A stretch of DNA of 64,000 nt from Thermodesulfobacterium sp. TA1 (GTDB lineage Bacteria > Desulfobacterota > Thermodesulfobacteria > Thermodesulfobacteriales > Thermodesulfobacteriaceae): contig NZ_CP043908.1 in the NCBI RefSeq assembly GCF_008630935.1, positions 434,001-498,000 on the forward strand. The letters run 5' to 3'. Shown one piece after another: positions 24,683 through 33,163 of this stretch (its first letter is position 1; the number at the start of each line of letters is the position of its first letter). The notes beneath the pieces are model-generated. The model saw only the letters and a program-made list of their open reading frames with translations, made no database searches and was not told the origin of the DNA. The translations under genes were made by a program, and so were the position numbers.

Positions 24683-26040
24683 TGAAAGAAAAAGAAAGGT
24701 ATAAAAGGGCTATTGTTTGGTTTAAAAGGGATTTAAGAATTGAGGATAATGAGGCTCTGTTTGAAGCTTCTGTTTTTGCAGAGGAGATTATCCCTATCTT
24801 TATTTTTATTCCAAGCCTTTTTGAAATATTTGGCAAAAGAAAAGACAGACTTGGATTTATTGTATCAGCCTTAAAAAAGCTTGACAAAGATTTAAGGAAT
24901 CTTGGAGGTAAGCTCTATGTCTTTGTTGGCGAGCCAAGAGAAATCTTCTCAGAGATAATTAAGACCTCTCAAGCTCAGGGAGTTTTTACTAATAAAGACT
25001 TTTCCTTCACGGGAGAGGAAATTGAAAGCGAGATAAGGTCAATCTGCCTTTCTTTTGGCATAGATTTCCATGTTTACTTAGGAAACTTTCTTTGCGACAT
25101 AACAAAAATACCTTTCAAGAGAATTTATAGCCACTTTTTAAAAGAATGGTTAAAAAATTTAAGGCTTGATTGCAAACCAATTCCTACCAAAATCAACGTT
25201 CCAGAAATGCCTTTTAGCACTCTGGATAACCTCTTGCAAAAATTGGAGTATGAAGAAAACAGACATTTTACCTTAGATTTTGGTTTTCAGAGATTGAACA
25301 ACTTTGATTTTAGAAGATATAATGAAACAAGAAATAGGCTTGACCTTGACGGCACATCAAAGCTTTCGCCCTATATAAGATTTGGAGTCCTCTCCCTTCG
25401 AAAGATATTTAAGAAGGCTGAAGAGGTTGCTGGAAAAGACTGCCAATTTATTAAAGAATTAGCCTGGAGAGAGTTTTGGTATCATATAAAGCACTATTTT
25501 CCTCAACTTAAAGAATTAGAATTTCAGGAAAAGAGAAGGAACATTCCTTGGGAAAATGATGAAAAACTTTTTAAAGCCTTTATAGATGGAAGAACTGGAT
25601 ATCCTATTGTTGATGCTGGAATTAGGCAGTTACTATTAGAGGGGTTCATGCACAATCGGGCAAGGATGATCGTTGCCTCTTTCTTAACTAAAGACTTGTT
25701 TATCGATTGGAGGCTTGGTGAAGCCTTCTTCAAAGAACATCTTATCGATTACGATGAAGTAGTGAACACAGGAAATTGGCAATGGGTAGCTTCTGTGGGA
25801 GTTGATCTAAAGCCTTTCAGGATGTTCAACCCCATCCTTCAGGCTAAAAATTTTGACCCTGAAGCAAAGTACATAAAGAGATACCTTCCTGAGTTAAAGA
25901 ATTTACCTCCTTATATGCTTCATAACCCCTTGCGGTATAAACTTCCCTATCTTCAACCCATCGTCAACCATTTTGATAGGGCAAGAGTTGTAAAAAAATA
26001 CTTTCTGCTATCCTCTGTAATTCCAAAAGCAAGAGCCTGA
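24682..26040 (+). CDS. Deoxyribodipyrimidine photolyase (class I cryptochrome/photolyase)
   Basis: A 452-residue light-driven repair enzyme for cyclobutane pyrimidine dimers. The N-terminal antenna domain starts AIVWFKRDLRIEDNEAL. The C-terminal FAD domain has KLSPYIRFGVLS, ELAWREFWYHI, GRTGYPIVDAGIRQLL, MHNRARMIVASFLTKDL, YDEVVNTGNWQWVASVGVD and FRMFNP. The Trp and Asn residues for FAD reduction and dimer binding are in place. The family would also include cryptochromes, but the operon gives no other reason to prefer that. Light-exposed habitat of the host is implied. Confidence 0.95.
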   Translation: MKEKERYKRAIVWFKRDLRIEDNEALFEASVFAEEIIPIFIFIPSLFEIFGKRKDRLGFIVSALKKLDKDLRNLGGKLYVFVGEPREIFSEIIKTSQAQGVFTNKDFSFTGEEIESEIRSICLSFGIDFHVYLGNFLCDITKIPFKRIYSHFLKEWLKNLRLDCKPIPTKINVPEMPFSTLDNLLQKLEYEENRHFTLDFGFQRLNNFDFRRYNETRNRLDLDGTSKLSPYIRFGVLSLRKIFKKAEEVAGKDCQFIKELAWREFWYHIKHYFPQLKELEFQEKRRNIPWENDEKLFKAFIDGRTGYPIVDAGIRQLLLEGFMHNRARMIVASFLTKDLFIDWRLGEAFFKEHLIDYDEVVNTGNWQWVASVGVDLKPFRMFNPILQAKNFDPEAKYIKRYLPELKNLPPYMLHNPLRYKLPYLQPIVNHFDRARVVKKYFLLSSVIPKARA

Positions 26041-26100
26041 AGCATCTTTAGTTAAATATTGCTTAACCAGATTTTAATAGAATAGTAGGAGCAATTTTAT

Positions 26101-26244
26101 TTACCTTGAAAGCTCAGTAAGTGATGCTTTTACTCTTTGATAGGAATCATTGACTTTGTTATCAGGTTGATTTTCAAGGAAGATGTTTCTTTCAGCTTTC
26201 ATGAGGTGTTAATAAACTCTTCAAGAAAGTACTGAATAGCAAGC
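26101..26244 (-). pseudogene. Transposase fragment, IS256/Mutator type (relic C)
   Basis: On the minus strand one frame reads KLAIQYFLEEFINTS and stops; a one-base shift leads into MKAERNIFLENQPDNKVNDS and then YQRVKASLTELSR before a stop. Together they match the N-terminal region of IS256-type transposases, whose family form runs on without a break. The fragment is thus frameshifted and truncated. It differs from relics A and B, so it derives from another subgroup. From 26245 to 26476 I see no gene; an eight-base inverted repeat ATGGATAT/ATATCCAT at about 26307-26363 is the only structure. Confidence 0.65.
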
Positions 26245-26476
26245 TTTTAGGTAAAAAGATCAGTAAAAAGGTTGTTATATTAAAAACGAGAATTGAAGAA
26301 CATTTTATGGATATCCAATCTAACCGGTTATATCTTAAAGTTTTGTTAAATATCCATGCTTCACAGCACTAAATTTTTTGAAGGCTAACTGACTTAACAT
26401 CTAAACTTATGTTTAGATAAATTCTCATTTAGAAAAATATTTTATAAAATATTTTTTTAAATTTAAAAAATTGGTC

Positions 26477-26530
26477 TTGACTTTTAATGAGTTTTTAATA
26501 TTGTAAGTGGTATATAGTGGTAAAAAGTGG
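26477..26530 (+). promoter_or_regulatory. dcw promoter with three MraZ-type direct repeats
   Basis: TTGACT (26477-26482) and TATTGT (26499-26504) are 16 bp apart. Overlapping and following the -10 are three copies of AGTGG starting at 26506, 26516 and 26526, exactly 10 bp apart. This is the arrangement of MraZ operators, repeats of a GTGG/TGGG core with five-base spacers, just ahead of mraZ. Autoregulation of the division operon by MraZ is therefore very likely. Confidence 0.8.
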
Positions 26531-26536
26531 AATAAA

Positions 26537-26986
26537 ATGTTTAGAGGAAAGTTTAAACATAGTTTAGATGAAAAAGGGCGGTTCAGTCTTCCTGCTAAGT
26601 TTAGAGAAGTTCTAAGGGTTAAGTATGGGAGTGAAAACTTAGTGATTACCAACTATCCTGAGTGTTTAGTAGCCTATCCTGTAGAGGAATGGCAAAAGAT
26701 AGAAGAAAAGTTGTTAAGTCTACCTTGGGACGTACCTGAGGTAAGAGAATACATAAGGTATTTTTTAGGCTCTGCTGAGGAATGTCAGCCTGATAAGCAA
26801 GGAAGAATCCTTTTACCACAATCATTGAGAGAAGAGTTTTCTTTAGAAAAAGAGGTAGTGCTGTTAGGTATGCTTTATCATTTTGAGATATGGAACCCTG
26901 TTCAGTTAGAGGCCAGGTTTAAACAAACGAAAGACAACTTTAATCAGATTATGCAGATGATAAACCCTTATCTTACCAGGGGGTAA
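26537..26986 (+). CDS. mraZ: Transcriptional regulator MraZ
   Basis: A 149-residue protein with two SpoVT-AbrB-like MraZ repeats: MFRGKFKHSLDEKGRFSLPA at the start and SAEECQPDKQGRILLPQ about 75 residues later. The DKxGR motifs are characteristic. Start ATG 26537 is chosen because MFRG is the conserved beginning; a longer frame from 26507 would run through the operator repeats. MraZ forms rings that bind the repeats upstream and adjusts expression of the cluster. Confidence 0.94.
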   Translation: MFRGKFKHSLDEKGRFSLPAKFREVLRVKYGSENLVITNYPECLVAYPVEEWQKIEEKLLSLPWDVPEVREYIRYFLGSAEECQPDKQGRILLPQSLREEFSLEKEVVLLGMLYHFEIWNPVQLEARFKQTKDNFNQIMQMINPYLTRG

Positions 26987-26989
26987 GGT

Positions 26990-27850
26990 ATTTTTTTCCA
27001 TGAGCCTGTGCTTTTGGAGGAGGTTTTAGGTTTGCTTCAGGTAACCAAAGATAAGGTTTATGTAGATGGAACGGTAGGGATGGGGGGGCATAGCGAAGCC
27101 ATTCTTGAAAGATCCTCTCCTACAGGGGTTTTATATGGTTTTGAATGGAACGAACCGTCTTTTGAGTTGGCTAAAAAAAGATTAAGTAAATACGGAAATA
27201 GGGTAAAACTGTTTAATAAAAGTTTTATTTATATAAAAGATGTTTTAGAAAAAGAAGGGGTTTTGGCAGACGGAATAGTTTTAGACCTTGGCCTTTCTTC
27301 TTTTTTGTTAGAACATTCTGGAAGAGGTTTTTCCTTTCAAAAGGATGAACCCTTAGACATGAGGATGAACTTAGAAACAGAGATTACCGCCGAAAAGATT
27401 TTGAATACCTATGATGTAAAAAGACTTGCGCAAGTGTTTTTAAAAGGTGAAGTCCCAAGCGCTATAAGATTTGCTCAGTTTATCGGTGAAAAAAGAAAAA
27501 GAAAATCCTTTAAAACCACCCAAGATTTGGTAGAGGCGGTCAAAGAGTTTTATAAAACCACCAGAAAAAGTCTTTTGGCTGTTATTTTTCAAAGTTTAAG
27601 GATAGAGGTAAACGAAGAGCTTAAAAACTTAGAAAAGGTTTTAAACGAGGTGCCGGAGGTTTTAAAACCAGGGGGAAGGATAGCGATAATTTCTTTCCAT
27701 TCTTTAGAAGATAGGGTGGTAAAAAACTGGTTTAAATCAGACCCAAGGTTAAAACCGGTGTTAAAAAAACCGGTTGTGCCAACCTTAGAAGAGATAAAAA
27801 GAAATCCAAGGGCACGTAGTGCCAAATTAAGGGTGGGAGAAAGGATATGA
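26990..27850 (+). CDS. rsmH: 16S rRNA m4C1402 methyltransferase RsmH, apparent ATT start
   Basis: RsmH (MraW) methylates N4 of C1402 in 16S rRNA with SAM. The core is clear: DGTVGMGGHSEAIL as motif I, GLSSFLLEHSGRGFSF and FQSLRIEVNEELKNLE. The conserved N-terminus, HEPVLLEEVL, is encoded from 26999. The first standard start in frame is GTG 27008, inside this motif, and a TAA stands at 26984. The only plausible codon before the motif is ATT at 26990, preceded by AGGGGG. The gene therefore seems to start at ATT, giving 286 residues; from GTG it would be 280 and lack HEP. Confidence 0.9.
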   Translation: MFFHEPVLLEEVLGLLQVTKDKVYVDGTVGMGGHSEAILERSSPTGVLYGFEWNEPSFELAKKRLSKYGNRVKLFNKSFIYIKDVLEKEGVLADGIVLDLGLSSFLLEHSGRGFSFQKDEPLDMRMNLETEITAEKILNTYDVKRLAQVFLKGEVPSAIRFAQFIGEKRKRKSFKTTQDLVEAVKEFYKTTRKSLLAVIFQSLRIEVNEELKNLEKVLNEVPEVLKPGGRIAIISFHSLEDRVVKNWFKSDPRLKPVLKKPVVPTLEEIKRNPRARSAKLRVGERI

Positions 27851-28203
27851 TGGCTAACAGAACTTTGGTATATAGGCCCCATTTAGACTCTAAAAGCAAT
27901 AAGACCTCAACCGATCAGAAAAAAAATACAGAAAAAGTTTGTCTTAAAGATTGGATAAAGCAATGGGTGTTTAATGTCTCTTTAATTTTAACCGTAGTTT
28001 TGTTGTTTGTGATGTCAGTCGCCACTGCTTATAAAACTTACGTATGGATTAGGTTAAAAGTAGAAAAACATCAGCTTCTTAGTAAAAATAAAGAATTGAA
28101 AAGCCAGTTTTATAGCTTAACCAGCAGAGAGGTGGTATTAGAAAAGGCTAAAAAACTTGGATTAAGACCACCTCAAGAAGGAGATTACATTTCGCTAAAA
28201 TGA
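27847..28203 (+). CDS. ftsL: Cell division protein FtsL-like
   Basis: A 118-residue bitopic protein with cytoplasmic N-terminus, one membrane helix (about residues 40-60, SLILTVVLLFVMSVATAY), then a leucine-zipper-like coiled coil and the LREVVLEKAKKLGLRPP-like tail (here SREVVLEKAKKLGLRPP) typical of FtsL. It overlaps the rsmH stop in ATGA fashion. FtsL bridges FtsB/Q to FtsW and FtsI. FtsL is poorly conserved, so position between rsmH and the ftsI remnant carries weight. Confidence 0.85.
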   Translation: MMANRTLVYRPHLDSKSNKTSTDQKKNTEKVCLKDWIKQWVFNVSLILTVVLLFVMSVATAYKTYVWIRLKVEKHQLLSKNKELKSQFYSLTSREVVLEKAKKLGLRPPQEGDYISLK

Positions 28204-29174
28204 GTAAAAGAGATTATTATAGTTTATGGGGTTTTTTGTGTGCCTTTTTTCTTTTCTTGATTGTGGTGCTTAATTTTTCTGTAGAAAAGGTTACCGGTAA
28301 ACCTTCTGTCCCTGAGGTAAAACGCGGCTACATCTTTGATAGGAACTTAGAACCTTTGGTGATTACCTTGGAAAATCACAAGGCCTATTATGTAATTAAA
28401 AACGATAATTGGATGGCTAACACCATCCCTCCAGTCGTTAAAAATTATCTACCCTCAACCTTAAACCTACCCAAAAAAGGAATAGTTCTTCTTTCTGAAG
28501 ACCTGACCTTAGATGAGGTAGAAAAACTGGCTAAGGAAGAAAATGTGCTTATAGAAAGGTCTTTTAAGAGAAAAAACCTTGTCCCAGAGATGGACTTTCT
28601 TATTGGAGAGACTTTTAACGGTTATGGAGTATCTGGTTTAGAAAAAAAGTTTGATCATCTCTTGCAAAAGGGAGAACCGTTGGTTTTATCGTTAGACTTG
28701 AAAAAGGAAAGAAAGTTTATAAATGTTAAAAAACAATTAGAAAGTAGGTATCAAGTGGGTTTAGCTGAGATAGACCTTTCTACCGGTGAGGTGTTGGCTT
28801 ACATAGACGATAAAGAAAAACCATTGTTTGAAGAAACCTATCTTTCATCAATTTTTGGCATCCCTAATAAGAATCAAAAAATAAGTTTATGGGATTTGGG
28901 CGGATACTTTTTAACCAATCTTTGTGGAAAGGAGATGTCTGTGGATTTTGTTAAAAAATCGAACAGGATTTGTAATCCTGATTTAAGCAGTTTTCCTAAA
29001 GAAAAAAGAATGTTTTTTATTGATAAAACGGTGGTGAGGGTTTATTTTAAAGACGGAAAGATGTTGATAGCGGCTTTAAAGGAAAAATCTGGTGCTCCCG
29101 AAGGTAACAAGGAAGATAACAAACTTAGTCCAGCTTCTGAAAAATTTGATGCCTGGTTTGCAGAACTGTTATGA
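28200..29174 (+). CDS. FtsI-like division protein lacking the transpeptidase domain
   Basis: It stands in the ftsI place but is only 324 residues; FtsI proteins are about 550-650. One membrane helix (about 10-28) is followed by the pedestal start KRGYIFDRNLEPL, the GYGVSGLEKKFDHLL segment and VGLAEIDLSTGEVLAYIDD, which opens the transpeptidase domain in normal FtsI. The SxxK, SxN and KTG catalytic motifs are not present; after GEVLAYIDD the sequence goes to a short unrelated-looking tail. No frameshifted remainder follows, since murE begins 4 nt before its stop. A non-catalytic scaffold is likely. Maintained ORF and tight overlaps argue against a simple pseudogene. Confidence 0.75.
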   Translation: MSKRDYYSLWGFLCAFFLFLIVVLNFSVEKVTGKPSVPEVKRGYIFDRNLEPLVITLENHKAYYVIKNDNWMANTIPPVVKNYLPSTLNLPKKGIVLLSEDLTLDEVEKLAKEENVLIERSFKRKNLVPEMDFLIGETFNGYGVSGLEKKFDHLLQKGEPLVLSLDLKKERKFINVKKQLESRYQVGLAEIDLSTGEVLAYIDDKEKPLFEETYLSSIFGIPNKNQKISLWDLGGYFLTNLCGKEMSVDFVKKSNRICNPDLSSFPKEKRMFFIDKTVVRVYFKDGKMLIAALKEKSGAPEGNKEDNKLSPASEKFDAWFAELL

Positions 29175-30673
29175 AACCATTAAAAGAGATACTAAAAGAA
29201 GTAGAAATATTAGAGGTTTATCCAAAGGATGAGAGTTGGTTAAATCAACCGGTTTATGGTGTTTCAGACAATTCCAAGGAAGTTTCTGAAGGTTATGTTT
29301 TTATTGCCAGAAAAGGGACTTCTTTTAGAGGAGAAGATTTTATAGATGAGGCGGTTGAAAGAGGGGCTAAAGTTATCGTTAGAGAAACACCTGTAGAAAC
29401 CGAAAAAAAACTGCAAGGGGTTTATCAAATTCGGGTAAAAGACGTTAAAAAAGCCCTTTCTCAGATAGTGCTTAATTTTTTTGACCACCCTGAGAAAAAA
29501 TTAACCCTTATAGGAGTTACCGGAACTAATGGAAAAACATCTGTATGTTATTTTACTAAAACCCTTTTACAAACCTTGGGGATAAAAACCGGTTATGTGG
29601 GAACTATTTTTTATGAAATAGAAAGGAGAATTCCTGCTACAGAGACTACGCCTTCTCTCATAAGATTGGCGGGTCTGATGAAAGAAATGGTAGAAAAAGG
29701 GTTTAAAGCTTGTGTTATGGAAGTTTCTTCTCATGCCTTAGATCAAGGAAGGATAACAGGGCTTAAGTTTGAGGTAGCCGGCTTTACCAATCTTTCAAGA
29801 GATCATTTAGACTACCATAAAACGATGGAAGACTATTATCAGGCCAAAAAAAAGCTTTTTACCGAATATTTAGCCCCAGAGGGAAAGGCAGTTTTGTCCT
29901 TCGAAACAGAATCTGGTAAGAGACTTTATCAAGAATTAAAAGACTTCTTGTCTGAAGATAGGATTTTAGTTGTAAACAACGGGACTTTAAGGGTAGAAAT
30001 TTTAGGTTTAGAAGAGGGCCTTGAGGTAGAGTTAAAGTTTTTAAATACAGGGGAGGCATACAGGGTTAAAACTTCCCTTTTTGGAGAATATCAAGCCAAA
30101 AATTTGGCTACGGTTGTTGGGATTTTGATGGCCTTGGGCTATTCTAAGGAAGAAATATGTTCCAGATTAGAAACCCTTAAAAATCCAGTAGGAAGGTTAG
30201 AGCTGGTTGCAGAGTTTAGAGGGGCTAAAATCTTTGTAGATTATGCGCATACCCCATCTGCTTTAGAACATGTTTTAAAAAGTTTACTTCCTTTAAAAAA
30301 GAATAGGCTTATAGTGGTGTTTGGTTGTGGAGGCAACCGAGATCCTGGCAAAAGGCCTCTTATGGGGGAGGTGGCTGAGAATCTATCTGATTATTTAATC
30401 ATTACTTCTGATAACCCACGATTTGAAGACCCTGAGCGTATAATTCAAGATATCAAACAAGGATTAAAAGGGGTAAAACCCTGTAAGGTTATCCCTGATA
30501 GAAAGGAAGCCATAGAGGCTGCTATAAACCTTTTAGAAAAAGGAGATATATTGGTAATTGCAGGTAAAGGGCATGAGACTTACCAAGAAATTCAAGGAAA
30601 AAGATATCCCTTTTCTGACCAAGACGAGGTTTTAGAGACTATTAAAAGACTAAACAAGGAGTATCTAAAATGA
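29171..30673 (+). CDS. murE: UDP-MurNAc-tripeptide synthetase MurE
   Basis: MurE adds the third amino acid to UDP-MurNAc-L-Ala-D-Glu. The ATP site is GVTGTNGKTS, with EVSSHALDQGR and FTNLSRDHLDYH following. The specificity motif reads DNPR in ITSDNPRFEDP, the form found in meso-diaminopimelate-adding enzymes, so the peptidoglycan is predicted to be DAP type. Length of 500 is normal. It overlaps both neighbours by 4 nt. Confidence 0.95.
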   Translation: MKPLKEILKEVEILEVYPKDESWLNQPVYGVSDNSKEVSEGYVFIARKGTSFRGEDFIDEAVERGAKVIVRETPVETEKKLQGVYQIRVKDVKKALSQIVLNFFDHPEKKLTLIGVTGTNGKTSVCYFTKTLLQTLGIKTGYVGTIFYEIERRIPATETTPSLIRLAGLMKEMVEKGFKACVMEVSSHALDQGRITGLKFEVAGFTNLSRDHLDYHKTMEDYYQAKKKLFTEYLAPEGKAVLSFETESGKRLYQELKDFLSEDRILVVNNGTLRVEILGLEEGLEVELKFLNTGEAYRVKTSLFGEYQAKNLATVVGILMALGYSKEEICSRLETLKNPVGRLELVAEFRGAKIFVDYAHTPSALEHVLKSLLPLKKNRLIVVFGCGGNRDPGKRPLMGEVAENLSDYLIITSDNPRFEDPERIIQDIKQGLKGVKPCKVIPDRKEAIEAAINLLEKGDILVIAGKGHETYQEIQGKRYPFSDQDEVLETIKRLNKEYLK

Positions 30674-32073
30674 ACATAGATAACCATTTTTTGACTGAAG
30701 AGATTGTAAGGGCTGCTTCTGGGATTTTGCTAAACGGAGACATGAGCTCAAGTTTTAGAGGGATTTCTACCGACACCAGGGTTATAAAGCCAGGGTATTT
30801 GTTTTGGGCTTTAAAAGGGAAAAACTTTGACGGACATGATTTCTGGAAAGAGGCTTTAGATAAAGGGGCTAAAGGGTTGGTTATTTCTCGTTTTCCTTCA
30901 GGTTTTAGATTAGAAGAATTGCCTAAAACGTTAACCGTTATTTTGGTAAAAGACACTTTGCAAGCTTTAGGAGATTTTGCTAAATTTTGGAGAAAAAAGC
31001 TTAACTTTGTAGGAGTCGCCATAACCGGTTCTTGCGGAAAGACTACAACAAAAGAACTTTCTTTTGAAATTCTTTCCAAGTTTTTTAAAACCTATAAAAA
31101 CTTAGCCAACTATAATAACTTGATAGGGGTCCCCCTTTCTATTCTTTCTATCAAAGAAGGTACCGAGGTAGCTGTTTTAGAACTCGGGACTAACGTCCCT
31201 GGCGAGATAGCACGTTTGTCAGAAATAGTGTTCCCTCAGGTTTCTGTGATTACCTGTGTATACCCTGCTCATTTAGAGGGTCTTAGCTCTTTGGAAGGGG
31301 TTTTAGAAGAAAAAGTATCTCTTTTTAAAAACACAGACCCCAACGGAAGATTGGTCTATTTCTATGATCAAGAAAACCTAAGAGAAAGGGTAAAGGTTTT
31401 TAATCAAGAAAAGATTTCTTTTGGTTTTGAAGAAGGGGCAGACTTGAGGGTTCAAAATCTAAGTATAGAGGGAGATAGACTTAAAGGGGAATGGATTTTT
31501 AAAAATCAAAAGCAACCCTTTCACTTGCCAGATATAGGTAAGCATAATCTTTTAAACCTTCTTGCAGCCATAGGGATAGGTTTAAGCCTTAACTTAGAGT
31601 GGGAAGCTATTTTAGAGAAAGTAGAAAAAGAAATTTCTTTTTATCAAAGGGCTAAGAGTTACAAAAAGGGAAGGTTTTTGGTGATAGACGATACTTATAA
31701 TGCCAATCCAGGCTCTATGAGGGCAGCTTTAGAGCTTTTAAGAGACCTTTCAGGATATCTAAAGAAGGTGGTTATTTTAGGAGATATGTTAGAGTTAGGT
31801 CCTGAAAGCAAAAAGTATCATGAGGAGATAGGAGATCTGGCTAAGGAAGTAGCTGACCAAGGCTATTTTATAGGAAGAAATGCTAAATTTTATGCCTGCA
31901 CCTTTTCCCCTAAGCCTTGTGAGGTTTTTGAAACTACAGAACAATTTTTGGAAAACCTCAGGTTTTTAAAACTTAAAGAGATGTTTACTGAAGATACCGC
32001 TATTTTAGTAAAAGGCTCAAGGGGATTAAGATTAGAAAGGGTAGTAGAAAGACTTTTGGAGGAGCTTGAATAG
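30670..32073 (+). CDS. murF: UDP-MurNAc-pentapeptide synthetase MurF
   Basis: MurF adds D-Ala-D-Ala to the tripeptide precursor. The ATP motif is VAITGSCGKTTTK, the usual TGSxGKT form of MurF rather than the TNGKT of MurE. AVLELGTNVPGEI and VIDDTYNANPGSMRAALELL are diagnostic. The 467-residue length fits. mraY begins at the base after its stop. Confidence 0.95.
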   Translation: MNIDNHFLTEEIVRAASGILLNGDMSSSFRGISTDTRVIKPGYLFWALKGKNFDGHDFWKEALDKGAKGLVISRFPSGFRLEELPKTLTVILVKDTLQALGDFAKFWRKKLNFVGVAITGSCGKTTTKELSFEILSKFFKTYKNLANYNNLIGVPLSILSIKEGTEVAVLELGTNVPGEIARLSEIVFPQVSVITCVYPAHLEGLSSLEGVLEEKVSLFKNTDPNGRLVYFYDQENLRERVKVFNQEKISFGFEEGADLRVQNLSIEGDRLKGEWIFKNQKQPFHLPDIGKHNLLNLLAAIGIGLSLNLEWEAILEKVEKEISFYQRAKSYKKGRFLVIDDTYNANPGSMRAALELLRDLSGYLKKVVILGDMLELGPESKKYHEEIGDLAKEVADQGYFIGRNAKFYACTFSPKPCEVFETTEQFLENLRFLKLKEMFTEDTAILVKGSRGLRLERVVERLLEELE

Positions 32074-33153
32074 ATGCTTTACTATTTTTTATATTCTTTA
32101 AGCGACTATTTTTCGGTTTTTAACGTTTTTAAATACATTACTTTTAGAATGATTTGCGGGGCTATTACCGCTTTCTTTTTGGTCTATTTTTTGATGCCTC
32201 CGTTTATCAGGTTTATGAAACTAAAACAGTTTGGTCAGATAGTAAGAGAAGAGGGACCTGAACATCATAAAAAAAAGACTGGAACTCCTACGATGGGAGG
32301 GACGATAGTTCTTTTTTCTATTCTAATTTCTTGTCTTCTTTGGTGTAGGTTTTCTAATCCGTTTGTATGGTTGGTTCTTTTGGTAACCATAGGTTTTGGT
32401 TTGATAGGATTTTTGGATGACTATCTTAAGATCAAAAGAAAGAAAAATTTAGGACTTAAGGCTAGGGAAAAAATTTTACTTCAACTTTTTTTGGTAGGGG
32501 TTTTCTATCTCTTACTTTTTAATGGGCTTAATTTTTCTTCTCAGTTGGTTTTTCCGTTTTTTAAAAACTTAGCCTTAGACTTAGGGGTAGGGTATCTGCT
32601 GTTTAGTATGTTGGTTATTCTTGGCAGTTCTAACGCGATGAACCTTACAGACGGGCTTGATGGATTGGCCATAGTGCCTTTTATAGTAGTTGCCGGGGTT
32701 TACAGTGTTTTAAGTTATGTAGCAGGAAACATGAAGTTTTCTACCTATCTTTTGTTGCCTTACATCCCTTATGCCGGTGAATTAGCCATCGTTTGTGCCA
32801 TATTTATAGGAGCGGGATTAGGGTTTTTATGGTATAATTCGTATCCAGCAGAAATTTTTATGGGAGATGTGGGTTCCTTAGGTTTGGGGGCAGGATTAGG
32901 GGCTATTTCGATCTTAGTAAAACAAGAATTTTTGTTGGTGATAGCTGGAGCTCTTTTTGTTATGGAAGCCCTTTCGGTGATGCTCCAGGTAGGTTATTTT
33001 AAGCTTACTCACGGGAAAAGAATTTTTAAGATGGCTCCACTACACCATCATTTTGAGCTTTTAGGATGGCCAGAAAACAAAGTAGTGGTAAGGTTTTGGA
33101 TTATTTCTATAATTTTTGGACTTTTAGCCTTAAGCACTTTAAAAATTAGGTAG
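32074..33153 (+). CDS. mraY: Phospho-MurNAc-pentapeptide transferase MraY
   Basis: A 359-residue, ten-helix membrane enzyme that attaches phospho-MurNAc-pentapeptide to undecaprenyl phosphate, forming lipid I. Conserved parts are HHKKKTGTPTMGG, GFLDDYLKIKRKKNLGL with the catalytic Asp pair, NAMNLTDGLDGLA and KMAPLHHHFELLGWPE. It keeps the typical N-terminal layout. murD follows after 10 nt; no gene is missing between them in the usual order. Confidence 0.97.
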   Translation: MLYYFLYSLSDYFSVFNVFKYITFRMICGAITAFFLVYFLMPPFIRFMKLKQFGQIVREEGPEHHKKKTGTPTMGGTIVLFSILISCLLWCRFSNPFVWLVLLVTIGFGLIGFLDDYLKIKRKKNLGLKAREKILLQLFLVGVFYLLLFNGLNFSSQLVFPFFKNLALDLGVGYLLFSMLVILGSSNAMNLTDGLDGLAIVPFIVVAGVYSVLSYVAGNMKFSTYLLLPYIPYAGELAIVCAIFIGAGLGFLWYNSYPAEIFMGDVGSLGLGAGLGAISILVKQEFLLVIAGALFVMEALSVMLQVGYFKLTHGKRIFKMAPLHHHFELLGWPENKVVVRFWIISIIFGLLALSTLKIR

Positions 33154-33163
33154 GTGAAAGAAA

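Noticed and set aside
28200-29180. A frameshift hiding the missing ftsI transpeptidase domain
   Set aside because: murE starts 4 nt before the stop, so no sequence is available for the missing ~250 residues in any frame.
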